A DNA stretch of 64,000 nt from Lamellibrachia columna (GCA_963662155.1 OY759265.1:43378227-43442226), one strand, 5' to 3'; positions 45,728 to 58,960 are shown, counted from the stretch's first letter. Made by a program: numbers and translations. Notes: generated from the letters alone by a model not told the origin.

Positions 45728-46221
45728 CTGCTTCAGCGACTGCACTCGTGATACAGTGAAATGGTGCATTATACTCCAGACAAATAACCGGACAAGGCCG
45801 TAGACCGCGTCCGATTATTTGTGGTGTTCCGCCAGCCGTTGAGTTCGACTTCACGGGATGCATATTGCAAAGGTGCCATTTTATATTTATATTTACATCC
45901 CTTAAATTTACTTAAACGTTGGGGACTATGTTCTTTGTTCTAGGTTCTATGTCACAGCAGTTGGTTGTTGTAAACAACAATTTTGTCATAATCGAATGTG
46001 TACAGTGTAGATTGGCTACGCGGAACCGCGAAAGTGCGTAAAATTTAGATAACTAAACTGCTGCGGGAGAAATTTGACCGACAATACGTTTCAAACATAT
46101 ATTGTTTATTTGTAGGGCATAGAAAGCATGGACATGCGTGAATTCAGCATAATTATGGTGCCCACTGACAGCTTTCCTACACGATGGCCGCGTTTTGACG
46201 TAATTTCCGTCGGTATGACAA

Positions 46222-46333
46222 TTAATATTGCATCCCTGTATTGCACGGCTCGTATTGAACGCGTGTGTAATAATATGCTTTATTACACACGCGTTCAGTA
46301 CTTGCCGTGGGATACTGGGGTGCAATATTACAA
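46222..46333. mobile_element. Fold-back element or large hairpin (about 51-bp arms, 6-bp loop)
   Basis: The arm starts TAATATTGCATCCCTGTATT and ends GAACGCGTGTGTAATAA. After TATGCT the reverse complement follows and ends GTGCAATATTA. The inner 17 bp pair perfectly and the outer part has a few mismatches. It fits a palindromic MITE; a transcribed hairpin is possible. Confidence 0.7.
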
Positions 46334-46527
46334 GCGATATTGAACAAACTTGTCGTTGCTGTTTTTATCATATTCGTGACATTCGTCGAATTCGCCTATA
46401 TATGTATTTTGCTCTTACCAAAACTATTGCAGCTGCTCTTGTTAGCAGTAAATGTGATTCTTGCAATTCCCTTTATCATAATATTGCTCTCAATTACATC
46501 TTGAAACTTCAATGTGTATAAAATTGT

Positions 46528-47075
46528 TTGGCAAGGGTAGTTACCCGGTCTCCTCGTTTCTCTCACTCATTACCACTTTTCAAATCATTACATTGGCTCC
46601 CTGTCCGATATCGCAGTATCTTAAAGATCTGTAAAGATCTGTACGATTACATCAAACACTTTCATCCAAGCAACCAGCATATTTACATTTACTGCTCACT
46701 CCTGCAAGACAGCCCAGACAGCTTCATTCATCTAATTATAATCTACTTTTTGTTCCCAGTGTTAAGACAAGTGTCGGAATTAGAGCTTTTTCAGTTGCTG
46801 CACCGACTCTGTGGAACTCACCCCCTGTTAGTGTTACGTGTGTAGGCAATATGGCAACATTTCGACGTAAACTGAAAACCCACCTGTTTAAACTTGCTTA
46901 TCCTCCATAGCTCCCCAGCGTACCTATCCAACTGTTTACAACGGGAACTGTTTACCGATTATGAACTGCTTGACCCCTTTTGTTGGTTCGCTGCCAAGCT
47001 TGGCTCCAAGCTTAGCTTGGAGGGTTTTAGCGCAATAGAAGTACTTTATATTATTATTATTATTATTATTATATA
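46528..47075 (+). mobile_element. LINE 3' end (decayed) with (TTA)n tail
   Basis: Reads SLHWLPVRYRSILKICKDL, then in another frame IRAFSVAAPTLWNSPPVSV and MATFRRKLKTHLFKLAYPP before a stop. It ends GCGCAATAGAAGTACTTTAT followed by TTA trinucleotides. These are classic C-terminal and tail features of CR1/L2-type LINEs. 5'-truncated and frameshifted. Confidence 0.8.
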
Positions 47076-47869
47076 GGCCAAATCGTTGTACCGAATTGGG
47101 TAAAACTACAAAATTAGAGCAAGGTTTCAGAAACTGGTCAGAAAATGGCCACAATTGTTTGTAAGTTAATGCATCCGAAAAGATAGCCTTTCGTGTTAAC
47201 ATGAATACATAGGTCCCATAATTATTTCTTTAAGATAGGATTTTGACCTTTCGACCTTAAATCTGACATACCGGGGTACGTATGTTTCACATACTGGATA
47301 TGTGTGTAGCCAGCTTTGTTCACTAGAGCATAAGCTTTAAATTTATACCAACCACGATGCCATAGTATCAAAATTGTACCGTTTTCTTTAATGAGCGATG
47401 TTTTTCAGCGTGTTCAATGTGTTTGCCATTTGTGGTGTTATGGCTAATAGTTTTTGTCAAGATTTCATGTTGTCGCAATAACTGGACGGCGAAATTCATG
47501 AACGGAAGTGATTTCAACCCAATAGCCTACGGTCCATAACAGTTCCCAGCCTCGATGTGACAAATGCACACAGGGAAACTATGGGACTTCTGATATGTTG
47601 TTCAATATGGTATTTTGCAGCTATTCTGAAAATATAGCTTTGTACTATTTATTTCCATGTTCAACTCTGGTGTTCACGGACAAGTACTCGCGTTCGAAAC
47701 GATTTAAGCGTCTAGTCAGCTGGATTCACAGAACGAGGCTGACGTGTGTTATCTGGGTCGATGTATCAAGGTAAAATGTTCTAGACCAATCATGTAATCT
47801 TATTACCGTGATATATCCATCCAGATAATACATGGCTGCCTCGTTCAGAGAATCCTATGTTAAACATAC
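47076..47869. other. Non-coding interval
   Basis: Nothing supported. Confidence 0.4.
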
Positions 47870-47961
47870 GTTTGTATTTTCGTATGCAGCCTGTTGCCCC
47901 ACTACATGATAGCATAGTAATATGCCCTCTTTTGGCCTCCCCTTTGCGAGATACGCCACTG
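47870..47961. mobile_element. hAT-type MITE, right-end fragment
   Basis: Related to 35,950-36,041 (CCTGTTGC-CCACTACATG) and ends AGATACGCCACTG, an intact hAT-type terminus. The left end is missing. Confidence 0.55.
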
Positions 47962-48026
47962 ATATGCACGATTTGCAAATAAGCGGATACATAATACAGA
48001 TAAATATGTGTCCATGCCGTCTTTCT

Positions 48027-48032
48027 TTTATT
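48027..48032 (-). terminator. Possible poly(A) signal of lectin L2
   Basis: AATAAA on the minus strand, about 240 bp past the L2 stop and beyond a 21-bp repeat array. Confidence 0.45.
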
Positions 48033-48054
48033 TAGGAACCATTTGCAGTAGCAT

Positions 48055-48185
48055 CGACATAACTAAATAGTTCCAACACATAACTAAATAGTTCCAACAC
48101 ATAACTAAATAGTTCCAACACATAACTAAATAGTTCCAAAACATAACTAAATAGTTCCAACACATAACTAAATAGTTCCAACACA
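48055..48185. repeat. 21-bp tandem repeat, probably in the L2 3' UTR
   Basis: Six units of ACATAACTAAATAGTTCCAA plus C, with one A/C variant. Confidence 0.95.
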
Positions 48186-48272
48186 GGTTGCATCGAGCAA
48201 CACATTTCAGTTGCACGTTGACCAGAATGCCCCAGTCAGTCGGCCGCCTGCCACGAGGGTGAAGCCAGGTCT

Positions 48273-48994
48273 TTACGATTCGAATGCCACCTTCTCCATT
48301 GGGGCAGCTGTAGCCGATGGTTGTGCAATCCTCCTCCTTTTCGCTTCTCCGCGAGGCATTACGGCCTTCGCAAGGTCTGAGTACAGTCCCGAGCAATATC
48401 TGCCCCAACAGTACCAGCCGCGCCTCTCGCAGATGTAGAACTTCTTCTGGTAACAGTCGTCATCGAACCAGCCGTACGAACGCCTGTTCGGCAAGCGTCG
48501 CTTGATGGCGAGACAGTTCTGGTAGCCCAGGTAGTTGTTCGGTTCACCCGACAGCCAGTTACGGTAGCCCATGTTAGAGTCTGCAACCGATTAATGTATG
48601 CATTAGTCGACAAAAATAATGACACAAAATTATAAATATCACATAAATATTGGTTTAACCGACAGCCAGTTTCGGTACCCCATGTTAGAGTCTGCAAGAA
48701 ATGCAATTAATGTACAATTTATTTCAACGAACACATACTATGATGACATTAAGTACATGAAATACAGTTGAGTTGACGGAGTTGTTGATTTATTGATGAA
48801 TTACCAGGGCAGATGTAACATTTTACATTTAGCATTTGCCATGCACAATGTTCTTGTGTTTTGATTAGCTTTGCATTAAGAGTTATGTGTTGTAGTTTTG
48901 TTATATTAAACATTTTTTTTTCTCGCATATATCCTTCCACCGGCTACCAGTCAGGTTTTAAAACGTTCAATGCAAACATATTACAAGTGTGTAC

Positions 48995-49028
<34 letters not shown>

Positions 49029-49092
49029 TGTATGTATGTATGTATGTATGTATGTATGTATGTATGTATGCATGCATGCATGCACGCATTCA

Positions 49093-49140
<48 letters not shown>

Positions 49141-52100
49141 CGAACGCACGCACGCACGCACGCACACGCACACGCACACGCACACGCACACGCACACGCA
49201 AACGCACACGCACACGCACCCGCACCCGCACACGCACACGCACACGCACACGCACACGCACACGCACACGCACACGCACACGCACACGCACACGCACACG
49301 CACACGCACACGCACACGCACACGCACACGCACACGCACACGCACACGCACACGCACACGCACACGCACACGCACACGCACACGCACACGCACACGCACA
49401 CGCACACGCACACGCACACGCACACGCACACGCACACGCACACGCACACGCACACGCACACGCACACGCACACGCACACGCACACGCACACGCACACGCA
49501 CACGCACACGCACACGCACACGCACACGCACACGCACACGCACACGCACACGCACACGCACACGCACACGCACACGCACACGTGTTGTATTTCAAACAGT
49601 TATCTAAGGAATTTTAGCGGTAATTAATTTAAAATGTCTTCTCGTAACTTAACAATGGGGTACAACCATTAATAAAATACGTTTTACAGCCAATGTTGTG
49701 TTATGCAATAAATCTCGTGATGCCGGCGCCAAAGAAGTTCATATCGGAACGTGACTATTAATGTAATACGCATTACTAAATATTACCGTAGAATTATAGT
49801 ACACTTACAGGAATAACCCCACATCCACACGGACTCCCGCTCCAGATCTGTGGCCCCGAGCCAGTACTCGGGCTTCTCCAGGAGATGGTGACTGTCTCTG
49901 GCTGAAGTTAAAACGGACCGTAACGTACGTGGTTATCTACTTGAACATTTGTGATACAAACCGCTAACAAAACAAAACATACATGTGTTAACACAAACTA
50001 ATAAGAATTTGCTGTTGACTGTATTGTACTTTATTGTACTTTATTGTATCGGGACTCGGGTTATCCCGTTAATATCGGTTCCATCTCATTAATTGAGGAC
50101 GACATACCCCTTCACACGGACCTCCCTCACATGGACCTCCCTCACATGGACCTCCCTCACATGGATCTCACTCACATGGATCTCCCTCACACGGACCTCC
50201 CTCACATGGACCTCCCTCACACGGACCTCCCTCACACGGACATGCATCGCATGGACCTCCCTCACATGGACCTCCCTCACACGGACCTCCCTCACATGGA
50301 TCTCCCTCACATGGACCTCCATCACACGGACCTCCCTCACGTGGACCTCCCCTCACACGGACCTCCCCCACATGGACCTCCCTCACATGGACCTCCCTCA
50401 CATGGACCTCCCTCACATGGACCTCCCTCGGTGCCAGCACAGTAAGGTCGGCTTGGCGGTGATGTTCCGAAAGAGATTAACGTGTTGAATGAGGCCTCTT
50501 AAGACTATCACATTCTACTAACCACAACATTATATAGAGACTGGTCAGTTAACAGAAAATTGCCGAGTGCTGGAAACAACTTAGGAACATTCATCATTGG
50601 ACTGACATAGCCATGATTTCGGTCATGAACTGTTTTCTGACCTCTTCGATTGAGTTGACCTTGGAGCCACCTTTGGTCCGCATAATCCTTCACCTCCATC
50701 ATGTTGGCGTCCATTGAGCGGCAGTACACCTGTGAAGCACATAAGTATAGTTTAAAAAATAATACACATTACTACAATAGTATTTAGACGCTCACACAAC
50801 ACCAGAGTTTGGAGATCGTATGCGCCAGTCGGGCTATAAGCGGGAAACAAACGAAACCAGACAAGTCAGGTCGAGTTAACTCCATACTTCCGGTTGCACA
50901 TGCGCATAGAAAATAGTTGAGTAACCTTCCCGCCATATTTACCTTTAGCTGATATTCGTTGCATTTTATTTTTACAAAATGGACGCATCAAATCGACCAA
51001 TTCGCCATCTGTCGGTTAATGTGCTTCTTTGTGAACACAGTTCAGTGTAGATCGGACTACTTAGCTGGGACTATCTGGTTTGGAGCAACTGTATGTTAAC
51101 ACAGTTTAGAAGTTAACGCTGATATACAGTTATGGCAAATAAAACAAACAAACAAATAAACAAACAAACAAACAAACAAGCCTATATGAGATGAGATCAC
51201 GTTGGCCTACCGTGGCTTCTGCCCAGGTGGCGAGATCTCGCACAATCTTGTAGCATCTGCAGAACGGCCAACTGGGATAAGGACGCCATACGAAGCCCCG
51301 TCTGCAATCTTGAATATAAAAACAAGAAGAAAAGCCCAATATCTTAGATCATGTTCTACCAGGCAAACATACAAATACGCACGCAAGCACACACGCACCC
51401 ACGCACCCACGCACCCACGCACCCACGCACCCACGCACCCACGCACGCACGCACGCACCCACCCACGCACGCACGCACGCACGCACGCACACACATAATT
51501 TATTTATTTCAACTAAAGAATTAAAAGGTGTCACAATACATAACATTTAAAGATCGATATTAGAAGAACATCACGCACGACATCGTTATAATGATTCCGA
51601 TACATGCTACAGTAAAGCAATATCAAAGCAATGTATTGTAATTGGACTGACGACCAAGCAGTCGATATATGCAAAACTGATGCGCTTGTTTTAGATGATA
51701 ACGAAACTTACAGCAAAATGGACTGTAGTTAGGGCCAATTGGTATGCTTGGTAAATCAGGTCTGCCCGGGTCTCCACTTGGATTGCGCCCTGACACGACG
51801 ACACACAGCAACGCGGCTGTAACAGAGAGGTAATGTCCCTGCAGACAACTCAACATGATTGTTTCATGTAAAGGTAATTAAACAAAACATAAAACAACAC
51901 AATCTTAAAAAAATACACACATACGCACGCACCATGGTGGGTTAAATTACAATGGTAAATTACAATTACATATCATCATGACAGCTCAATTACAATTATA
52001 TCACTTAAAAAATCAGCTACAGTTACATCGCTCAAATAAAGATCAATTATATTTGCAGCGCTTCAAAATATAACAATGCTTCACAGAAGGACAATTACTA

Positions 52101-52735
52101 CAGTTCATGTAGGTTGAGTACAATTGCATTGTTTTATGGAAAGCAGATTACGTGTACTATTATTTCGTATTTCAAGTTGGCGTAACTAACATTTAGGTGA
52201 ACTCATACATTCTATCTGTCAGGTTTGGGTGCATCTGCAATTGTCAATTACAATGGTCAATTACAATTGCGTTGAGTCATAAAATTCAATTACATAAAAA
52301 ATTACATTGTTCTAAAATAATGATAATTACAATTGCATAACAATAATTAATTACAATTTATGCAATTGCCATTACAGTTGAACCCAACCCTGGCACGCAC
52401 ATAAACAGGGACATAAACACACGCGCGCGCGCGCAAACAAACGCACGCACGCACGAAATCAACGACTAATATTGCTCATTAAGTTGAAATACCTACTAAA
52501 TGTATCGAAACTTTCAGCACATGCAAGCATCAGTATTTAACAAGATTTTATAAAATTGCCATTCAAAGCATAACACCCAGACGGCAACTGACGACTACTT
52601 GTCTATATGTAACCCGTCGTTTGGATATATTTGTCAATTTAGTTGTTAATTAAACGTATTCTCGATGTTAACACATACAATATACAGACGTGTGAATACA
52701 AACTTACCAGCTGCCAGCAACGTCTGCCCAATCAT
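48273..52735 (-). CDS. Secreted C-type lectin L2 (239 aa, six exons)
   Basis: Exons in order: 52,735-52,708 (ATG; the exon itself begins 52,763), 51,816-51,712, 51,308-51,211, 50,729-50,642, 49,901-49,809 and 48,580-48,273. All are GT-AG with the same phases as L1, giving one open frame. The signal peptide is MIGQTLLAAALLCVVVSG. The CTLD has SPFCYCRRGF, WAEATVYCRSMDANMMEV, EYWLGATDLE, EPN at residues 150-152 and WFDDDC, ending YICER. The tail is GWYCWGRYCSG, then a basic linker with KRRR, then EKVAFES. Compared with L1 the proline/glycine linker is shorter and exon 4 lacks one codon. EPN predicts mannose-type, calcium-dependent binding. An in-frame ATG at 51,856 exists but lies upstream of a clear acceptor (TCTGTTACAG), so I prefer the spliced start. 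Confidence 0.88.
48655..48700 (-). pseudogene. Truncated duplicate of the start of L2 exon 6 (decoy exon)
   Basis: The minus strand reads TTTCTTGCAG|ACTCTAACAT, then GGTACCGAAACTGGCTGTCG and loses the match at GTTAAACC. It keeps a usable-looking acceptor. Same structure as the L1 decoy. Confidence 0.65.
48995..49582. repeat. 588-bp composite microsatellite (GTAT)n-(ACGC)n-(ACACGC)n
   Basis: GTAT tetramers to about 49,070, ACGC to about 49,165, then about 70 nearly perfect ACACGC hexamers. It lies in L2 intron 5. All six frames are open, giving spurious ORFs of up to 248 aa. Confidence 0.97.
50112..50432. repeat. 15-bp minisatellite in L2 intron 4 (about 21 units)
   Basis: Unit CACATGGACCTCCCT, with ATGGAC/ACGGAC variants. 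Being five codons long it leaves several frames open. Confidence 0.95.
51142..51178. repeat. (CAAA)n microsatellite
   Basis: Short CAAA-rich run in L2 intron 3. Confidence 0.9.
51386..51496. repeat. (ACGC)n/(ACCC)n microsatellite in L2 intron 2
   Basis: Mixed ACGC and ACCC tetramers. Confidence 0.95.
51940..52390. repeat. AATTACAATT-rich low-complexity region in L2 intron 1
   Basis: Dispersed, non-tandem reiterations of CAATTACAATT on both strands. No coding potential. Confidence 0.6.
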
Positions 52736-52763
52736 TTTGTCGATTTGCGTCTATTAGTATCGC

Positions 52764-53324
52764 CTGAAACAAAGACATGACAAGAAGAGTTTATAAACCC
52801 CGCCCGTGATTTTGCTGTCGCTATGTAAAAAGAAAGCTTATTGTCATCTCTAGGACAAAAATTACTAAACATACTACTTGATGGCGTGAGTTAGTACTGA
52901 TCGTTAATACGATGACGAAACGAATACCGACTTGTTACCTTAAGTTGAACCACCGCAGTCGCCAATGAGGTGCCCACGACGAACGGGTCCTTATGTATCA
53001 AGCAATATGAATCACACACTCCACACAACCGACCTTCACCCTGCTATAACCTCTCACCCCAGCATTGGTTGGAATACCACTTGGGGACGTTACTGAGTTT
53101 TTACGACACCACAGACACATAAATATTCGCAACATTGACAAAGGTCCGCGTAATAAGTCAAGTAGGCCCAGTATATCATGTTTTGAGTGGAACCAATTAC
53201 AGTATTGCGCCTGAGGGTAGACGATTTTAAATTCCAGATTTTATTATGTGATTCTACATTTTACTCTACATTTTATACGTCGCATTTAGTAAACATAGCT
53301 CAACTAAGTTAAACTAAACTTAAC
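52764..53324. other. Upstream region of L2
   Basis: The first coding exon of L2 is preceded by an acceptor (TTTGTTTCAG), so a 5' UTR exon should lie in or beyond this segment. I could not place it. Confidence 0.35.
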
Positions 53325-54535
<1,211 letters not shown>

Positions 54536-54537
54536 GG

Positions 54538-54702
<165 letters not shown>

Positions 54703-54956
54703 CATAGTTCAGCAATTTTTCATGTAGAATTATCTAAACAGATATGTCGCAGGTAGGCGAATTTCAACGAATCACAAATGTCCAAAATTAAAAGCACACG
54801 CGTGTTTACTTGCCTTGCCAACGTAGACGTGTTACGATATCTCGTCTGAATACACTTCAATTACATTACCCGACGAATGCACTTCGTCTAGAGATGGGAC
54901 ACATTATTTCACCGTTCAATATTTAGCGATATGTGATATCTAAAAAAAACACTACA

Positions 54957-56122
54957 TTTAACAAGATTTAACAAGATTTAACAAGATTTGCCATCCAAGC
55001 CAAAGGCCCAGATAGCAAGTGGACAAGGAAGCAATTGGCTTATCGAGAGTCCAACAATGTTCACCTACTTATAACCCGCCCTCCTGATATATGTGTCAAC
55101 CTTGTTTTTAAACATATTCACGCTGCTAGCAGTTACACAATCTGTAGACAGTTTGTTCCATTCATTTATTGTCCTCTGTGAGAACGAGTGCTTCCTGATG
55201 TCCAATCTACATTGATCCTTTACTAATTTTACCTCATGTCCTCTAATTCTGCTATCCTTCTTGAGTGAGAAAAACATATTTCTATCAATATTTTCATACC
55301 CATTCAATATCTTAAAAACTTCAATCTGATCTCCTCTTAACCTCCTTGTCTCTAGAGTTGTTAAACCACATTCTTTCAGGCGTTCTTCATAACTAAGGTC
55401 TCTAAGTTCTGGAATCATTTTAGTTGCTCTCCTTTGTATGCGTTCAAGCGTATCTATATCCTTCTTACGATATGGTCTCCATGCTTGTATACAGTATTCT
55501 AAATGAGGTCTAACTATTGCTTTATAAAGAGGTATAATTAACTTTTTTCCCTTATATGTTATGTTTCTTCTAATCAATCCAAGAATTTGATTACCCTTTG
55601 AAGCTGCAATACCACACTGCTCTGAAACTTTCATATCAGCGCTTATTGTAACTCCTAAGTCCTTTTCTTTTACAGTAGTACCAAGAACAGTAGCTCCCAT
55701 TTTATAGTTTACATTCAAGTTCCCATGTCCTGTATGTAGGCATTTACATTTCCCAAAATTGAACAGCATCTGCCATTTCTCAGACCATTTCACTAATCTG
55801 TCTAGATCGTTTTGTAAATGTTGTTTATCACCATCAGTATTAACCTTTCTAAACAGTTTTGTGTCGTCCGCAAATTTCAGTACGTTACTTATTATACTCT
55901 CGTCCAAGTCATTGATATAAATTAAGAATAATATAGGTCCTAATACTGATCCTTGAGGTACCCCACTCAAAACCGATTTCCAATTTGAAACTTCGCCATC
56001 TACTACAACTCGTTGTCTTCTGTCAGTCAGCCATTGTTCTATCCAGTCAGTTATGCTATCCCCGATACCATGGGCTTTTAATTTAAGTAGCAATCTTTGA
56101 TGTGGCACTTTGTCAAAAGCTT
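54957..56122 (-). mobile_element. 5'-truncated LINE with 10-bp repeat tail
   Basis: Minus-strand element. The coding part starts abruptly at AFDKVPHQR, in the middle of the RT domain, and the 3' UTR ends in three units of a 10-bp repeat (AAATCTTGTT) at 54,957-54,990. Truncation at the 5' end is typical of target-primed reverse transcription. No target duplication was identified. Confidence 0.85.
55065..56108 (-). pseudogene. LINE reverse transcriptase, C-terminal 347 aa (5'-truncated but uninterrupted)
   Basis: RT motifs SGVPQGSVLGPILFLIYIND and catalytic FADDTKLF are present, followed by the thumb (LVKWSEKWQMLFNFGKCK) and the usual C-terminal region ending SVNMFKNKVDTYI. The frame is intact from the truncation point to the stop, suggesting a young insertion. 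The N-terminal half of the RT and the endonuclease are missing, so it cannot move itself. The style is that of Jockey/CR1-group elements common in marine invertebrates. Confidence 0.88.
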
Positions 56123-56369
56123 AAATGGTTTATAACTCTACCATTTTATATAACTAAAAATATGAGTATTTGATCGAAAATTTTCCATATACAGAGTGGC
56201 TTGGCATGTTTGTTTGTTTACTGTTGTAAAAAATATCGTCTTTGTACAATACGCAATAGTTTGAATCAACGATTGCTAAACCATTCAACATAATCCACGA
56301 CAAGCCACATATTGACTCAACAAGTAAATCTCCTCAGAGCCTGGCACATGGGAAGGAAGTTGGAGATGC

Positions 56370-57035
56370 GATACACTATATAAACGCCGTCCGTAGGTCC
56401 CACCTACCTGGTGTTTGTGACACACAGGCAGTAGATGTGAGACACTATATAAACGCCGTCCGTAGGTCCCACCTACCTGGTGTTTGTGACACACAGGCGG
56501 TAGATGTGAGACACTATATAAACGCCGTCCGTAGGTCCCACCTACCAGGTGTGTGGGACACACGGGCGGTAGATGTGTAACACTATATGAACGCCGTCCG
56601 TAGGTCCCACCTACCAGGTGTGTGGGACACACGGGCGGTAGATGTGTAACACTATATAAACGCCGTCCGTAGGTCTCACCTACCTGGTGTCTGTGACACA
56701 CAGGCGGTAGATGTGTAACACTATATAAACGCCGTCCGTAGGTCCCACCTACCAGGTGTCTGGGACACACGGGCGGTAGACGTGTAACACTATATAAACG
56801 CCGTCCGTAGGTCCCACCTACCTGGTGTATGTGACACACAGACGGTAGATGTGTAACACTATATAAACGCCGTCCGTAGGTCCCGCCTACCTGGTGTCTG
56901 GGACACACAGACGGTAGATGTGTAACACTATATAAACGCCGTCCGTAGGTCCCACCTACCTGGTGTATGTGACACACACGCGGTAGATGTGTAACACTAT
57001 ATAAACGCCGTCCGTAGGTCCCACCAACCTGGTGT
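56370..57035. repeat. 69-bp minisatellite with TATA and dyad motifs (about 10 units)
   Basis: Unit CACTATATAAACGCCGTCCG then TAGGTCCCACCTACCTGGTG and TCTGTGACACACAGGCGGTA. Each unit holds a TATATAAA, a perfect dyad GTAGGT-CCC-ACCTAC and a second imperfect dyad around GTGTC-GACAC. At 69 bp (23 codons) the minus strand stays open for 330 residues, taken as an artefact. Confidence 0.95.
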
Positions 57036-57135
57036 CTGGGGGTAGATGTGTAACATGTTACACGGGCGGTAGATGTGTAACATGTTACACGGGCGGTAGA
57101 TGTGTAACATGTTACACGGGCGGTAAATGTGTAAC
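57036..57135. repeat. 25-bp tandem repeat with a 14-bp palindrome
   Basis: About four units of GGGCGGTAGATGTGTAACAT-GTTAC. TGTAACATGTTACA is a perfect palindrome. Confidence 0.9.
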
Positions 57136-57611
57136 ATGACAATGAATGGAAATAGCAATTTCTATCAAATGTAGCTAGCCTAAATTTTTCGAATCGCAAA
57201 TGCGCTAAACATATTCGAAACATGTGAATGTGTGATATCCTTGATATTTTAAACATACACTGAACACCAGACTGCAACTCGTGTATACAGGCTTTCAGCT
57301 GCCTAGGTGACTACTTTGGCAAAATCCAGAACACATTATTTTTGTCCCGAGAAAGAAATAAGCATTACCAATCCGAGGCTAAGTAGCTAGTGATTTCAAG
57401 TACCCATGTTCTCATGGCTAGATGTCGACATCAACCAAGGACATTACATGTCGCATTGCAAATTACCCTTATTGGACGGCGATGTTACAGAAGAACGCAT
57501 GGATAACAGAAAATATGTTGCTGAGTAATTAACAATGAATTTATGATACAGTCTTACTGCGCAGTCGCGCTTAAGGCTCCACGAACAAATTACGACAGCA
57601 TAGACAGCTGT
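57136..57611. other. Non-coding interval
   Basis: Nothing supported. Confidence 0.4.
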
Positions 57612-58070
57612 AGTACGGCACCTCTAAATGATACATTTATTTAGTAGTTACATATCGAGTACTAGAAGATAAATCAGACCACTCACAACGTCCGAGCAAT
57701 TCCCACCTGCCGCGTGAACGTGATACATCAAACACTGTCTGCACGAGTCTCGCTTCGAGGGGGTAACTGTTTTGACTCACTGGGAATTCCCAGGTAAGTA
57801 TGTGGAAATCTGTTTATGTACTTCTTTATCATGCTCAGTTTTAGTACAGCACCTCTAGATGAGACATTTATTTAGTAGTTACATATCGAGTACTAGAAGA
57901 TAAATCAGACCACTCACAACGTCCGAGCAATTCCCACCTGCCGCGTGAACGCGATACATCAAACACTGTCTGCACGAGTCTCGCTTCGAGGGGGTAACTG
58001 TTTTGACTCACTGGGAATTCCCAGGTAAGTATGTGGAAATCTGTTTATGTACTCCTTTATGATGCCCATC
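57612..58070 (+). promoter_or_regulatory. 231-bp tandem duplication: candidate alternative 5' exons of L3 with kappa-B sites
   Basis: Two copies (57,612-57,842 and 57,843-58,070), almost identical. Each ends with GACTCACTGGGAATTCCCAG followed by GTAAGTATG, a strong donor (GT at 57,794 and 58,025). GGGAATTCCC (57,782-57,791 and 58,013-58,022) is a palindromic kappa-B site. The first L3 coding exon begins with an acceptor 1.6 kb downstream, so either copy could supply the 5' UTR. No transcript evidence is available. Confidence 0.45.
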
Positions 58071-58230
58071 CTCAGGGTGATTCGACAAGTTGTTACTTTA
58101 AAATGCATATTAACACGTTACGCTATTTCCACGTACTACGCAACAGCGTTGTTAACGCAATCTTTAAACCCACATGTTTCGCATACAAAAATATGCCTGA
58201 TTAAATTTATGTTAATAACATGCTATAGCT

Positions 58231-58350
58231 GCATAAAGCGAATGTACAACGATTTACATTGGATGATTTATTAATGTGTCATAATAATTGTCATAAAGCG
58301 AATGTACAACGATTTACATTGGATGATTTATTAGTGTGTCATAATAACTG
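58231..58350. repeat. 60-bp tandem duplication
   Basis: Two units starting CATAAAGCGAATGTACAACG, with a partial third (CATAAAGCGATCG). Confidence 0.9.
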
Positions 58351-58560
58351 CCATAAAGCGATCGCTATATGTCGTAACATTTTCCTATTGTATTCCACAA
58401 GACGTTTTGTATGGATATTCGCTTTAACCAACCGATATGTTATAAATAAGGTAAATGTTTCATCACAAATATATTCTTACTGTGCGTTTAACCAACATTG
58501 GTCTCACCATATCATAACATGCGACAATAGGGGACCCAAGTTATATAACTATTATAAACC

Positions 58561-58945
58561 CTAGCAAAAATACATATCCTCCGGACGGGGTAATTTGGTA
58601 GTTACGTAAACCGTCCCATGGCGTCTTTGTGTACATAGCGCCCTCTGGCACATGATATCGAACTGATTAGAAAAACACATAGCATTGCGAACATACGTCA
58701 CTTGGAACAATCGTAGAAAACATGTACACTGTTGCAAACAAATGTCTATAACTTTGATCAATCGTAGAAAACACGCATGTCGTTGCGAACAATCTACGAA
58801 TCAGGGTAATTCTACAATTCAGAGTAATAGTGGGGTGCATGAATTTGTTTATGTTGCGGATCCTTCCTTGGATCGTATATGAACCCCCGAAAGTTTGGCT
58901 CCGGAGATGCAAAGCGTCTACGAGGAGTAGCATAGCATACATACA
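58561..58945 (-). mobile_element. Non-autonomous Helitron-like element, copy H3
   Basis: The minus strand ends CCCCGTCCGGAGGAT...TTTTTGCTAG and has the 5' block GACGCTTTGCATCTCCGGAG followed by CCAAACTTTCGGGG. It is the oldest of the three copies: the 3' hairpin is damaged and the base after CTAG is G rather than T. It carries a CTCF-like GCCAGAGGGCGCTA (58,636-58,649), also found in H2 in the opposite relative orientation. Confidence 0.6.
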
Positions 58946-58960
58946 AACCTACACACCTAC

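Noticed and set aside
48861..49627. ORFs of 163-248 aa in all six frames (RTRTRT, THTHTH, CVCVCV)
   Set aside because: Pure microsatellite translation.
56285..57277. 330-aa minus-strand ORF with 23-residue repeats
   Set aside because: The unit length is a multiple of three, and there are no splice or start features and no recognisable domain.
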